DNA from: Setaria digitata
Taxonomy: Eukaryota; Nematoda; Chromadorea; Rhabditida; Setariidae
Length of the DNA stretch: 64,000 nt
Direction: 5' to 3'
Assembly (NCBI GenBank): GCA_003640385.1
Contig: RCAB01000022.1
Coordinates: 248,001-312,000, forward strand
Part shown: positions 50,101 through 63,958 of the stretch, piece by piece
How positions within the stretch are numbered: position 1 is the stretch's first letter
How the letters are laid out: each line of letters begins with the position of its first letter
Notes under the pieces: generated by a model
The model's input: the letters and a program-made list of their open reading frames with translations, nothing else
What the model was told of the DNA's origin: nothing
Database searches by the model: none
Translations under genes and position numbers: made by a program

Positions 50101-53100
50101 ATTTTTTCCGTTTTTATTTTTCTTTAAATAAAGGATTTGTAAAATTTACTTGTCCAAAGAGAGGAAAAAAGGAATCAAAGGAAAGGCGAAAATTTGATTC
50201 TGCAAAAGAATTTACTAAAAAAATTATTTACGACAAAAAAGTCGATGCCTTTAATGACCCAAGAAAATTCAGTGTTTTGTTAAATCAAGAGGCACTTGAT
50301 GACATCTAATATTCTATAAGGCAGGGTAGCAAATTACAGAAAACATGAAGTTAAGGGTCAATTATTTAATTAGACTTATGACTACTTCCAATCAAAATGT
50401 TCCGTATTTCTCTTAATTTAGTTAATTTATCTTCAGTAATCATTAGAATCACCTACGCCTTTTACAGGTTCGGAAATCTCGAGATCAGAAGTCATCCATA
50501 TACAACCAATCGAAAAACAAGAAAAACCATTTCTGGTTTTTTTTAGGAATTATAAACTTCAAAAAGTTTCAGTAATTTGCGCAGCAGATCATAGGGCAAT
50601 AAAAACAACTCCCAAAAAAATCATTTTTTCTGTTTCATTTAGGAAACAATTGAATATTTCAAATTCAAAAATTGAATTCGGAAAAGTAAATTGAAAACCC
50701 GATTTCTTGTTTCGTAGCTAAGAAGTGGTTATGACTTGACCTTACAGCACAATGCTCATTAGGACTAATTGGTCTGCTATCCATCTTATCTCAGATCACA
50801 TCAAAAAGGAACAGCTGTTTCCGACATGCTAGTTTCTTATCATTACTAATAAAATCACTATTTTGCTCACTAATAGTAGAAAACGCTTTGACATTAAATA
50901 AAATTACTGCCTTCGAATTCAGTCAAACGAACTGAATTTCAATACTATTGCAAAATTCTCATTTCATACGGGTGTTTATTTCTTTAACAAATATGCAAGC
51001 ACAAAAAGTAAAGAAGTGAAATATTTTCAACGAAAAAGTTAGCTGTCTCACCTTGGGAAGATGGTCACTTACAAGTCATCTAATTAACGCTGAAAAAACA
51101 CAAGGGAATTGAAATACAAAAGTACCACCTGTTTTGAACAGAAATGAGAAATAAAAAGGAAACTTCGTGACTGATAAAGTTGCCGATGAGGAAATTTTAT
51201 GGCTCATTTACTGGAAGTAATCAGGAAAGCCTTATTTATACACATAAGAAATTTCTAATTGATATTGAGGTTAAAATCGAGAATTACATGCTTTACCTAA
51301 TTCAAGTTCTTTCATAATTCTTGTTTCGAAGTGCTGTTGCTCACAAGTTTTTTTTTTGTTTCAAGGATGTCAATTTCTTTCTCAGGTAAGGATGCCACAG
51401 CCAGAAGTAAGGAAATATAAATCAAACAGTAAATATGAAAAATGAGGTAGTGAAAGAAACAGTTAAATGATTGATGAGGAGTATTCCTGAAATCATTTAA
51501 TTTGAATTTCCATGTTTTAGAATAATTTGTAACAATTTTTTGCTGAAGAATTACATGAAAAGAATTGTAACAACAATCACACATTATAATTTCATACGTC
51601 TAACGTTTCTTTCAGGATGAAAACAGTTCTGTTTACATTTGACCTGGCTATCTTATCTGCCCTATCAATCAATACTGGCCATTTGCTGATAAAAAAGTTA
51701 TTCTAAATCTGATGATTATAGATAAATCTGAAAATTAAAACTGAAAAAATTTATGACTGGAATGAATGTATAAAAAGAGCAAATGATAACATCAAAATTG
51801 TTAAAATGTGTAAAGTGGACGAAGAAAAAAGGAAAACATGAATGATGAATAAAGTTTGATAATTTAGAAATGAAGGAAGTTTAAAATTTAAATTTGCAAT
51901 GATACGGATGAAACAAAATTGATAAGGCACGACAGCGATAAAATATGCAAATTAAATGGGAGATAGTGGTGGTTAGTAAACAGAATAGATGCAGCGAAGG
52001 TCAGCGGGTGGACATTAATTGGTCACTCTCACTTTAAATACCATCGAACGACTTTGGTCTACGGACTATCCTTTTCACAAACAACCACTCTCACAAGTCA
52101 CTCGCATGCATACCAAAGTCAGCTCTAACTCAGGGTGAAAGGTCAGTCTAAGTGACACCGTACAGTACGCATCATCCCTTACTGACATGAAGAGACAGTT
52201 GGAGAGAAAATCGGCTCGACAGTCTGAGAAACAGACACAAGACTTCTTTCACTGTATGCAATGAACTGTCCGATTGTGTACACACACACCCACGCAGAGT
52301 GAAGAGAGCGGGAAGAAAGGGTAAGGCGTGAGAGGTGGTTGCTGGGTTTTCTGGTCTAGACTGTTTCAGTTGCAGGGGCTTAAGAGTCTGCTGGGGTTAG
52401 CCTAGTCGATGTCAGTATGACTGATGAAGTTAACTAGATAGGTGAGAGGAGGTCAGGAAGATGCTAACTTCGGTTACTGCCACACTGTCTTCAGCTCCTT
52501 TCGGCGGACGCGTGCCGTTGAATCTCTGTCACCTTAGGCTGTCATCGGAAAAGTGAAAAGTTGCGGATGACAAGAAGGAGCAACAGACTGTGGAGGAGAC
52601 ATTTGCTCTTCGACGTGCACCACCCACGCACACGCACGCACACAGATGCGATGATTCAGCGGGGGTGTGCAGTGCGTGCATTCTCTAGCACAGTGTTTCG
52701 CAAGGCGCTTTTGGGTACGCAAAAGTACGTGTGTGTGTGTGGCATCGAGTGAGAATTTCCACGTAAGGGTACTGGTGGTTGCATCAGATGGGTGTCAGGC
52801 TTCAACCGGACATTTGAAACTCCTGTCCCCTTTGTTGGATTATCAAAAGCAACTGTCATCCTTAAAAATTTTGAATTGTAACTTGCCGTTGTTTTAAGAA
52901 CTTCCCGAAAACAAATTCTTTACCACACATAAGTCGACTTTGTCCACAATTTATTCCAAATTAACTTTAAACTGATAAATTCTTTACATCTACAAGTCAT
53001 CACTTCTGCTGAGTATGATGACCGTAAAGCATACAAGTATATTTCCAGCCTTTTCAACAATCTTTTCCTGTCATTCTGGAATTCACTTCCCAAATTCCAA

Positions 53101-54704
53101 GTCATTCTTAAACTGCGAGAGGCGAATCTTTAAGGAACCATCCAGAATTATTGATAACAGGCATATAATCAGTTAATATTAACATTACTTTGACGAGAAA
53201 TGAAATTGTATGATTCAGTATCGCATATGTTATTCGTATATGTAAAGCAAAAGGAAGAAATGTGATAGAATTCTTCTCACTTATACAAAAGGAATGATTA
53301 ATTCCCGTTTATAGGTGAAAACTTTAATTTTCATGGCGTTGAACCGTTAGAAATTTTTCAAAACAAAAAATTAGCTTCTCTTCTTCTATGGAATAACTGG
53401 AAAGACTAACTTCTGATTTCCGATTTACTTCATCCCATGATTTGTGGAGTACACGATGAATTAGTACTATATTTTATTTTATGAATATTCGAATTCCCGA
53501 AGTGAAGATGAATTTTGATATTCATTCGTTGCAACTAGAAACTCTTGACTATGTATGTGTACAGTTTCACCATCTCTACAACTATATTTCGGTCACACAG
53601 GGTATGTCAAGTGTCAAGTGCTTGTTAACTGAAGAAATACAAAAAAAGATGAAAGCGGTTATCAGAAGCATGGTGTAGTTGAAGAACTCTAGTATGAAGA
53701 ATATCGGACAGCTTTTGTGTCATAATGACAAGTTGGACACATTGTAGATGATGTAAGGTGGGATTCGTAGGAAACAAATTGGGAATATGAGAAACCTGAT
53801 AATTTGAGTATCTCAAAGTGTATCTTTACCAAACTTTCGATTTCCTGTGCATATGCATTTTTCAAGCCACGAAACTTATAGCTTGCAAAAAACTGTCTGT
53901 TCCTATTTCTCCTGTTGGATTGAAAAAAAAAAAAAACTAGAAAAATTCCTTCCGGGTTTTATAATCTGTCCCTAAGCTGGCGGAATCACTTAGATAAATC
54001 CTCATAAAATGAGCAGCAGTGGAATACGTAGTCATCTAGAAGTTATGCTTCGGCAATGGGGAAATCACCTGAAAATTTTTACCGTCTTTTCAGGACACAC
54101 AATTCGAAGTTCCACATTTGAAGCATTTCTCTTTTTCTATCCTATATACCTAACCGATTTATGCTGTCTTCATAGAGTGTCAAACATCCTTAGGCTTTAA
54201 TCTTGCATATTTACACTGCCGAGTTATCATAATGTGGAAACCACCAGAGTGTCTCTACTATACAAACATTTAATCTTTCTAGCATTTCCAAAATCAAAAT
54301 TTCATTTTGAAACATTTTGATAAGAAATTGGATATCACTTTTTGCATATGCAAAATCAGGACAAATTACCTTCTGTTTGTTCACATTCAGTGCAAAAATT
54401 CAGTTAACATTTGGACATCCACGCAATAAATAAACTATGAAAAGATCACATTACAAACGTGGAAGTGAAACCACTGCTGCGTGCTCATTTCCGAAAATAT
54501 ATGATATTTTTATTATTTCTGTATGTTTGAAGTCTCTTGGGTTAAACATAAAGCGGCAAAAAAGTCAACTGTTCAAATTCATTCCATCTTTTGGAGTCTG
54601 TTACTAAAATAAAAGCAATAAGCCACACACCAGAAATGATGATGGTCTTGTGTATCGTCAAAATAAGTGCGGTATAATTCAACTTCATTTAAACTGAGAA
54701 ATAA
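44157..54704. other. Long region without a supported gene
   Basis: It lies upstream of the laminin gamma ATG and downstream of the GatC stop, so it probably includes laminin regulatory DNA. I found no exon chain of a known family. Notable contents: a less AT-rich patch at about 45.95-46.3 kb, a TA repeat at 48680-48722, a plus-strand open stretch at 49426-49651 after an acceptor-like TTTTTTCGTCAG, and a GC-richer block with CA repeats at about 51.96-52.8 kb. Confidence 0.5.
48680..48722. repeat. TA-rich microsatellite
   Basis: Interrupted TA dinucleotide run of about 40 bp. Confidence 0.85.
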
Positions 54705-56238
54705 TTACTCCCTTTTCTTCCTTTCAGAACCTTTCAAATTCCTTTTGTCCATCTCTTTTTGATCCCATTCCTCAACTTCCGGCAAATTAAGCGTATTCAG
54801 CTCTTCCAGTGGTATATTTTCAGACGGTGTAACAAAGTAATCCTCAACAGTTTTGGCTGCGTTCATCAGAACTTCAGCTTTTGTCATCGGATCTTCCACA
54901 ACATCCTCTCGTAATGGACATGGCACATCTTCAAGCAAGGTTTCAAGCGGTTTCACACCCTGAAAATGACATTTTCGAATATGAGTGTTCTAAGAAGAAG
55001 AAATTATGGTGTGACAAGCCGTTACCGCTCAAAAAAAAAGGAAAAAAACCTGCAAACAGAAATAAGTTATTTGCTGTGGTAAATGTTAATACATAGTGAA
55101 ATTGCGTTTATTTAGTACAGTAGGCATGACTGAAATTTCTCTGGAAAGTACTGTGCATATCGAAAATTTCGCTGAATATGTTCATTATATATTTCATTAT
55201 ATAAGTAGATATCTAAAAAGAAAAAACGATTAGACTGCTCCACATACAGGAGCAAATATATGATAACATATGGTCCCAACAAAATTTACCAGAATTATCT
55301 AGATTTCAGTACACTGCATTATGCCGGCGTTGTGTAACTGTATTCAAATCTAAAGGTATGCTCAATTTTTATCAAGCATGACAAAAATAACTCACTGTTG
55401 TGTCGACTAATTTCAACTGATTTGCAAATCGAACCGCCTGTTTCAAATTGAAAACTGCCTGTTCGTCACTGAATCGTACCAAGGAAAGTTTTTCCAGATG
55501 AGTGACAAGAGCTTTGTCAAATAGCGGCGGTTCCTCTACTTTGCTTTGATCAATCTGTAAGAAAACATTCTATTTAATGATAATGAAATTCACGAAATTA
55601 CCATTACCGTTATTATCAAAAAGTTTTATCTAAATTACCAATGCATTATTTTGCATGTCTTTGATGTTGATGAAAAAATCTCTCAAAATTTTTGGGAATT
55701 AATGCCAGTCTCATCCAATTAGATCACTTTTTTTCAAACACATCTGGAAACTTTATGCAAAGTTTGTTTATTTCATGTTCTCTACCTCTCAAAGACAATA
55801 ATTCATTCCACGACCATTTGATTTCTCCATCAATTATAATTAATTACATTAGTTTAGATCTTTGGGCTCACGGTTTTCACATATAGATTTTCAGTACACT
55901 GGAAACGCACAATCCTTTCAATTACATGTGAAAGCAGTAAAACAACTCCACTGGATCAAATGAAATTCAATATATCTAAACAATAGCATTTGAAATTGCT
56001 TTTTCATGCTTATGAAATGAATATGTTAGTGAACAGCATAAAATGAAAGACACGAAATATCACGAAATTGGTTTCGAAAACTGACCGGGGAAGCTGTTGG
56101 TTTCGTAGGTATATAAATTTCGTCATCTCGTGAATTTGCTACACGTGATTTATTTCGTAATGTTCTTTCAGATTTGTACTGTTCAGAAAAGTCTAGCATT
56201 CTGAACCGTTGACGCAGCATTAATCGGAAATGAATCAT
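54705..56238 (-). CDS. gatc: Mitochondrial glutamyl-tRNA(Gln) amidotransferase subunit C
   Basis: Three exons, 56238-56086, 55554-55396 and 54959-54705, all phase 0, give 188 aa. The first exon is basic and rich in Arg/Met/Phe (RLMLRQRFRMLDF), as expected of a mitochondrial presequence. The GatC core follows: LFDKALVTHLEKLSLVRFSD, NLKQAVRFANQLKLVDT and GVKPLETLLEDVPCPLREDV (family pattern: G-V-x-P-x-x-x-x-x-E, then L-R-x-D), and finally VEDYFVTPSENIPLEEL. The lysine-rich tail (GSERKKRE) is longer than in human GATC. With GatA and GatB it should convert Glu-tRNA(Gln) to Gln-tRNA(Gln) in mitochondria, a step animals need because they lack a mitochondrial GlnRS. It lies 0.9 kb downstream of kinesin-5 on the same strand, so co-transcription is possible but the gap is long for an operon. 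Confidence 0.93.
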
Positions 56239-57162
56239 TTTGTTTGTTTGGTTTTTACTTCAGTAAAGCGATAAAGACTCTGTAAATCCTATAAATTATT
56301 TTGCCAATGACTTAATAGATTTATATAAATTAAAGCGTACCAAAAGTACCAAGTCACTAACAGCTAAAAAAAAAGTAATACCACGGGAATCAGACTGACC
56401 AGCCTGCGAAATTACGACAACAGTCCTGCCTTCTTGGATAACCTCCGCAGTTTAAATCTACAGTTTCCAACACCTTCATTCTTAACGCATATTCTTCATT
56501 GGCAATTGGCCACTTTACCCACTGAACAAAACCTTAAAACATGACGCATCTGGTGGTGCACTTACAGCGTTCTGCTCAAGTATACTTGGCGGTCAATTCG
56601 CGTATTTGCGAGATGGAAATTGTCTGTAAAAAATATTTTATTTGACAGTGATATGAAACCCTACACACATGTTACACGAGATCGGAGAGGAATGTTAACA
56701 AGATCGAAGACAGAATATTTTTAATTAAAACAATGCTCGCTATGCGATATTTTAATATGAAATAAGTTTTCAAGCCAACAAAAACGGTAAAGAACTGCAA
56801 GGAACTTATATAAGAATGCTTAAACTCAGATCATTTTAAGAGGAAATAATTGCAAGAATTGGAAATAAAAAAAAGTGCATATGGAGGTAGAAATCAAGTA
56901 GTAACAACAGCACACAAGCATAGAATGGGCAGAAATGAAAATTAATATCCATAATACAGCAGTTTTGAAATTGCTAGATATTTAGCAGTATTCTTTGGAT
57001 TTAAAGAAGTACCAATAACTGTTTCTACCAACTCTTCAGATATAGCTGGTGCCCTAAATAACTGAAGATTTCCAACACTCACAAAGTAATAAAAGCATAA
57101 AACATAGAAACTGCAACACATGATGCTCTAAATCGAAAATTTACATGAACTATTGTGTTAAA
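56239..57162. other. Spacer between kinesin-5 and GatC
   Basis: About 0.9 kb holding the kinesin-5 3' region and GatC upstream region. I see no additional exon. A weak acceptor-like CTGAAG lies 27 nt before the GatC ATG, so trans-splicing is possible but not well supported. Confidence 0.5.
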
Positions 57163-60100
57163 TTATGAGTTCCGATTTTGAAATGCACGACGTCTCTTCG
57201 TAATATTCATTGCTGAATCATTACGCTTTCCATCAGCTGCACCAACGCAATCACTACCGTTCTAAAAAGGCTTAACAGAGCAAAATTTCCAGACTGAGAA
57301 AAATGTTAATGCATAAAAAAACATTTAATAATCGCAGCAGTGTGATTAGAGAGAATTTCGCTCTCAAAACTAATACGGAGTCGACAACTTTCTGAGGGAA
57401 AAACAAAACTTACTTCGGGTGTCTCAACAATATCGTCTAAATCACTTTTTAATGTCTGTTTAAGAGCTCGTGGTGAGAGAACCGCGAAAGATGTTTCCAG
57501 AATCGAATCACGTGGCTAAAAGTAGTAATGAACAGCAAGACATCAAGAGATCTGATCGCTATTAATTATAAGCGGTCCTTAATGGGGACTACAAATTTAC
57601 AATAAGCGGTTCGTTCGTGAAAACAACGGTAATTTCGTATAAAGACAATGAAATTACTGCAATACTCACTCGATATTGACTCAACCTTCGCGGTATCTCT
57701 TTTTCCATGCTTTTGTTAATCAGCTCATTAGCATCTGGAATTTCAACCGGTTCCGGAAGCGCCTCCCGCTTCATACGAATTGGAGTTTCGCCTTAAATTA
57801 TCTTTTACCTTCAAAAAAGAAAAACAAAACTAGCAGAGTACTGAGGATTATTTTCCACTTCATTATTGCGAAATTATTTCACAAGACCTCTTACATACAA
57901 ATTCTACTCTGAAAAACATTCGGTTCACCAATTCAAGAGTCTCATTACGGAAGAGTAATATTAAATGAAAATTTTCTGAAATTCCTACAATATTATAAAT
58001 TCAATTACCAGTTTTGAGTAGACGAATAATATCCGTTTCAATAAGTTGTTTTGTTTGAGACTTTGCTTCATTTATTTCTTCAAGTAATGAAGATGAGATC
58101 TCTGCACTCTGCTCCATCTAAACTTGAAATTAATATAAAATTATTCGGAAATTCTGAACAAATTTTACGAAAGAGATTTTTAAGACCGAAATGGATGAAC
58201 AAAGGCACAAAATCTAATACCTGACGTATCGCAACATTTTTGTTCCAGTTTTCCACTTCAATTAACTGCATAGACATAACTTCGCCTTGTTTCTCTAAAT
58301 CTCTGTACAGCGCTTCCATCATCTTGTGTGTCTGCAACACGCTAATATCAGGATAAATCTTCAACGTTTACTAACGTGAATCAAAACTGTAGGAACACAG
58401 CAGATTTAAAGACATCCAGAAGAACGCATATGAAACCCAAAATTATTGCCATTCTGATATAAACTTGACGGCAATTTTTTGAGACTACCGCAGTTTTCTT
58501 CACTGAAAAAGGTTTTAGCTGATTCGTCATTTCAATAGGAATGTAAAAAAAAAAAACAGTAAAATACGTGGGTCAATGTAACAAAAACTTGACTGACTTC
58601 GCCAAATTGCTCTTCCTTGTTAACGATTTCTTTTGAAAAATCTTGTCTCAATGTTTCCCAAGTAACTTTATTCGAAAGTGTCTCTTCGGTGGTAGCTTTC
58701 ACGTATATTTTTTGTCTTTCACATGCAGACTGCTGCTCGGTTTTTAATGATTCTAATTTCCTGCTCACTTGGCACGCTTCTTCTTTCGCTGTCTTAATGT
58801 ATGTTTCTAGCACATCAGTGACCTAGTAAAAGCATGCAAATTGAGAAACGGAAGGAAAAACATCAAACAATGGGAATATTATTAATTATAAAAAATTTAG
58901 ATCAACATGAATGACAATATAATCCTCATATTGCAAAGTTTTTCAATTTCATGTAGCAATTTAAAGAGGTTTATGAATATTTCTAGAAAAATACAGAGAG
59001 ATTAAAACAGCTCTACGATAATAGCATCAATAACAAAGACGTAAGCTTCTCTGTATAATTTACGATATTTTGTACACCTCAACGCCTTACCATGATAAAT
59101 GATCTCCAACACCACAAAATTTAACAGTTTAAATTCCACCAAAAAATTTTCTGTTTATTCTTGTAATCTATTATACTAAATTATTAGTTAAAAAAATTCT
59201 CTGAGTCTTATAACTTACCTTTTGTTTCATTTCTTCTGCAAGTGAAATAGTATGAGTGGTAAATGTGCTGGATACTCCATAGAAGTTTTCTCCCAAATGT
59301 TCGTAATCTTTCACCTGAAATCATTTTTACAATATATTAAAACTATGCAGCTATGATAACAACCTCTTGCAAGCCTGCTGCAATACTAATCTCAGGGATG
59401 CTTAACATTTCTTGATTTATAGAATGTTTTCAATACATATAAGTTCAAATGTGAAAATTCTTAATATTTCAATTCTGAATATCACTCACATGACTCATTA
59501 CAAAATCCGAAAATCTGTTGTGCTGTTCGAATAATTTTTCCTGGTAATTTTGTGCATCATTAATGAATACAAAGATTTTCTTCAAAAAACTGAAAACTGA
59601 GACATCCATATCATCCTAAATAGAACATTTTAAATTTGGAACGAAATAATGAAATACAGATAAAATAAATTCTGAAGTACCTCCATATTTTCCAAACAAC
59701 CTGAATGTGAAAACAAATATACCGCGTTATTAGTAAAGACTTTCAACTGAGAACGGAGTGAATCTATATAACTGCGAAATGCATGCATATCTTTCTCTGC
59801 ATCCAACTTCGTCTGTTCTGAAACTATTTTTTTTTAAATGCTCATTCAAAATCAAATAGTCCACTTCAGACCGAATTAGATTAATACAATATATTATGTT
59901 AAAATTACAAATAAAAAATCAAATTTAAAAGCTTATTTGTTTAGGAGAGAAAAACAATACGATAAGAAACTAATGCACCCTAAAATACAGATCACAAAAT
60001 TAAACAAAAAATACAGGCCAGGACGACGTTTACCATCTGAAAATACAATTTACTGGACACCACTAATGGACATAACGTCACTTTACATATGGTTATGAAT

Positions 60101-63100
60101 GGCTGTAAATTCTACAGCTAAAAAAGCTTACCACAACACTGAATTATTTTCTTTAGCTCCGTTTGTAGTATACTATCCCAATATTTAATATCTTTCTTCA
60201 GCTTATCATTACTTTGTGCACTGTTTGTTGCAAACTGCGTATACAGCTTTTCATTTTTGCTTGCCGCGTCACGGAAAAGATCAATTTTATCATGTGTTTT
60301 ATCTAACTCCCAAGTCAATTGTGAGCAGTTTTGACGAATCTGGAAGTAATAAGAGTTCAAAATTTAGGTTTGTTCTATGTTTCGGAACCAGAAGAGCCAT
60401 TTTTACAGATTAAGACTTTTAAATTACTAATAATAACCTGTCTATTTTCGTCTTGGCTTTGATTCGCTAATTTCTGCAGCCTGCTCAAGGCGGACTGGTG
60501 AATCGACAAATTTGACTTGGACTCCGCTAATTCCTTAAAATTTGCTTTCAACGAAGTTAACTTCCTAACGAAAATTTGATAATAAAGAATGGGTTAAATC
60601 TGATTTTTTCTGAATAACAACAAATCTTTTTCGCATAAAGTACTTACCAAATTCAAATGAGCGTTCTCGTTACATCGTTCTTTATACCTCTCTTCCATAT
60701 GTTTATAACGTTCGTAAAGACGACCATAATGTTGGCCCATCAATTCTGCATCCTGCATAAGCTAAAAAAACCAAAAAGAAGTAAACTAATGTTTAAGCAT
60801 GCAACACTGAACGCACAACAAATGTTCAACTTGAAAAAGTATCAATTTCCGAAAGCCGTTATAAAACATGATGATACATAGCCCCATGCATGCAACTCTA
60901 GATGAAGTACTGAATAGAGCAAATCATTTACCACAGTTAAAAAAGCATCTACTAACGATTCCTATAAGAAAAAAAAAAAAAAAAAGAAAAAACGGACGGA
61001 TAAAAAACTTGCCAACTGGATGCGTTCAAGCACTGATTGCAACTCATCAGTGAGCGCCTCTATCTGCTGACTTTGTTGTGCAAGTTGGGCATTCATATCA
61101 CTGCAAATATCACTCCAAATATCACTGCATACAGATATTAACTTTTCACACAGTAGTTAGCAGAATATGTTGCAAAGCAATTAAACCAAACTAATGTTCA
61201 ATAAAGATAATGTTAAGACGCAAAAGTCAAGCTAACTCATAATTCTGACGGTCAACAAAGAAGCCAGTTTTGTCACGTGCAGCTTGCAAATCGCGCATCA
61301 AGCGATTCATTTCATCATTATAAGCCTGAAAAAGAAACGCAAAGAAAATAAATCCGAATTTCATACTCAGTCCGCATAAGAATACCTTGAGTAAAGCACG
61401 ATGCGTTAATTTCTGATTAATTTCAGGCTGATTCTTGATATTCTTTGCAGTTGAGGCATATTCCAACGTGCTAATCGACTCCTACAAAGAAGAGTGAGAA
61501 GTTAGACTGAAACACAGTCTGAGGAAACTTTTTTATACGCCTATAACACGAAATGGAGTAAATAGTTACTTATTTTATTGTATTGAGAATTAACACCAAC
61601 AATTCTTCTGAAAATTTACTTCAATATTGGTAGAGGCAGGTGATAATGTTGCTACAATGGTAGTAATAGTCTTTCCACCCAGTGAATCTTGCAAAATTCT
61701 GGTGAGTTTGCTCTCTCTGAAACAAATAATTATTGCGCTTATACAACTTCTGATTTTCTTTTTTTTTTTTTTTTCTTTCTTCTTTAAATAACAACTGTGT
61801 GGCGTTCTATCTGTTACCGTGAGTACAGAGGGATGTACTGATGGAGATAATAAGGACACAAATTCAAAACTTCTTGCTAATAATGAAGACTATGAGTTCT
61901 CACGCATTCGATAATAAATATAAAGTTACAGGAATGCTTTCTCTGAGCACATCAATTCAGATTGTTCGTTCAAGCAACAGGAAATAAAAAACCAATGAAG
62001 AACTTCAATTCGCATGTACGAGTCAGGAAATTCTAAACATTTTATTAAAAGGACTTCGGAAAATAAAAACAAGAAAATCGAAACCTGTATGGAACGTGAC
62101 CTGCTCCTGAAGTTAAAGCCATAATAACTCGACCCAAAGTCAACAGTGACTGGTTGATATTTCCTACAGAAATCAAGAGAATGAAAAATTAATCAAGGAA
62201 AAACTTCTGTGAGGTCAGGAATTTGGGAATTTAAAAAGTAAGTGAAAATACCATTTCAAAAAAAAAAAAATGACTGAATATAGGACGCCAACCTGCTTCC
62301 CGAGCTCTTTTATCTATAGAACCAGAACGACCAATATTTTCTGAACCAGCCAGATCAATCAGACTTAATTTTCCCTGTTTAATAACTTCTTCGCCACTTA
62401 CAGTATTTTCTCGGATCACGACAGTTATTGTGAAAACTGTGTGAGAACGGCTAAAAATAAACAGTGGAAGGAAGACGCCATTTCAGGGACTTTAGATTTT
62501 TAGAAACTCTATAATAGTAACCTTGAATTCAGATTCATTTGAGTAGCGGCAGTTCTCCGTTTTTCTGCACCTCTTTTCAGCAGTTCTCGAACTTCAAGGC
62601 GATCAGACACTGGTACCTCTTCCAAGCCACTAATGATTACAGAACCCTAAACTTTTTCGGTAAAAATCAGCTTCTGCAGTTATAGCTAACAAAGTCTACG
62701 TAATAAAAAAAAAGTTACAAGATCTGCTACCTTTCGTACAGAATCCTCAAACAGTCGCAATCTTGCATGACCCAGTTCAGCACTTCCAAGCAAGTCGTAC
62801 AGTTCTTCATTGTATAACTCAACATATGATACACGAACTGAGAACTCTTCTGCATCCTGCAGTTTCTAGGATTACTTAGTTTGATTTATAAGAATTCTTC
62901 GGACTTCTCTACTAGCTCAACACTGGATCAGTAGTAAATGGATACACACCACATGTATTAAAATCTAAAATTAACTTGACTCGACCTATGTAAACTGTTA
63001 TTAAATGATTTGAGAATCTGGAACCAAGATACCTTGATAATTTTCTGCATTCAGCAAATAAATGAGCTGTGTTTGCAGATTTTATGAAGGATTCCATGTT

Positions 63101-63958
63101 TGCAATGAAGATAATTAAAATTAATAAGCAGTACCTGATTTTCCAACTCAGCAAAAATATGTTGCAAAGCACGTGGTACTATACCGACCGAAGAATCCTC
63201 GCTCCATCCATGATCATAAACTGAACAGCCTTGCTCACCTTCCATTGTGAAAGTTTTTCCAGTACTTGTTTGCCCGTAACTGGAAATAAGTCATATTTAA
63301 AATCTGCCCAATATACCTGGGAGAAGATATAAATGCAATACGTCAAACAAGGATAACTGCCGCATGCTTACGCAAATAAAGTACAGTTGTAGCCAGCAAG
63401 AACATTCTTAACCAACGGTTCAACCAAATCGAAATATATGTCAAGTTGTTTTGAATACTTTTCGTACACCTGAATTTAGAAATATTTAACGTAATAGTGA
63501 AATAATCAGTAGCAAGAACCGAAATTTCACTTATAATTCTGGAAGTAAATTTGATATCGCAAATAATGAAAACGGAATCCCATGAGTTTCATTGACAGCA
63601 GTTTAACGATTTATTTAACTCAGTCTGCCATCTTCATTTCGCACCATTATAACAAATATCTTGAGACAAAACAAGTCTGTTCATTGGCAAGATAACAGAC
63701 CGAAAAGCAAGAAATGAAACTACGACCATTTCCTATTCAAATCCCGATTCAAATAATAATACGCCGATTGGTACTTTGCGGTTGGTAGATAGAGGAAGGG
63801 ATTCATTATAATCGTAATGATAAAATGCAAACCTTATCAAATGGTCCAAATTCCTTCGTTACTCCACGGTCAATCACTGTGATAGTTCTTTTGCGAGTAT
63901 TTGCAGTCACTGCGCAACGAGCCCTCTCAGCGACCTCGTTACCATTCATCGGCCTGAA
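57163..63958 (-). CDS. bmk-1: Kinesin-5 (BimC/Eg5-type) motor, N-terminus off window
   Basis: 24 exons, 945 aa in the window: 63958-63833, 63469-63372, 63279-63135, 62856-62731, 62646-62522, 62450-62293, 62163-62085, 61716-61620, 61481-61386, 61325-61237, 61100-61013, 60961-60932, 60761-60648, 60560-60438, 60339-60132, 59817-59681, 59615-59490, 59314-59219, 58822-58589, 58331-58221, 58117-58009, 57791-57670, 57515-57414, 57261-57163. The motor starts at FRPMNGNEV and shows P-loop [19 protein letters not shown], switch I SRSH, switch [36 protein letters not shown] and YASTAKNI. The kinesin-5 neck and long coiled stalk follow. Near the end TGETPIRMK matches the BimC box, the Cdk1-regulated spindle-targeting site. 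The tail ends with a basic KRRR. It should form bipolar tetramers that slide antiparallel spindle microtubules. The start and initial beta-strand lie beyond 64000. One intron is GC-AG. Confidence 0.96.
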
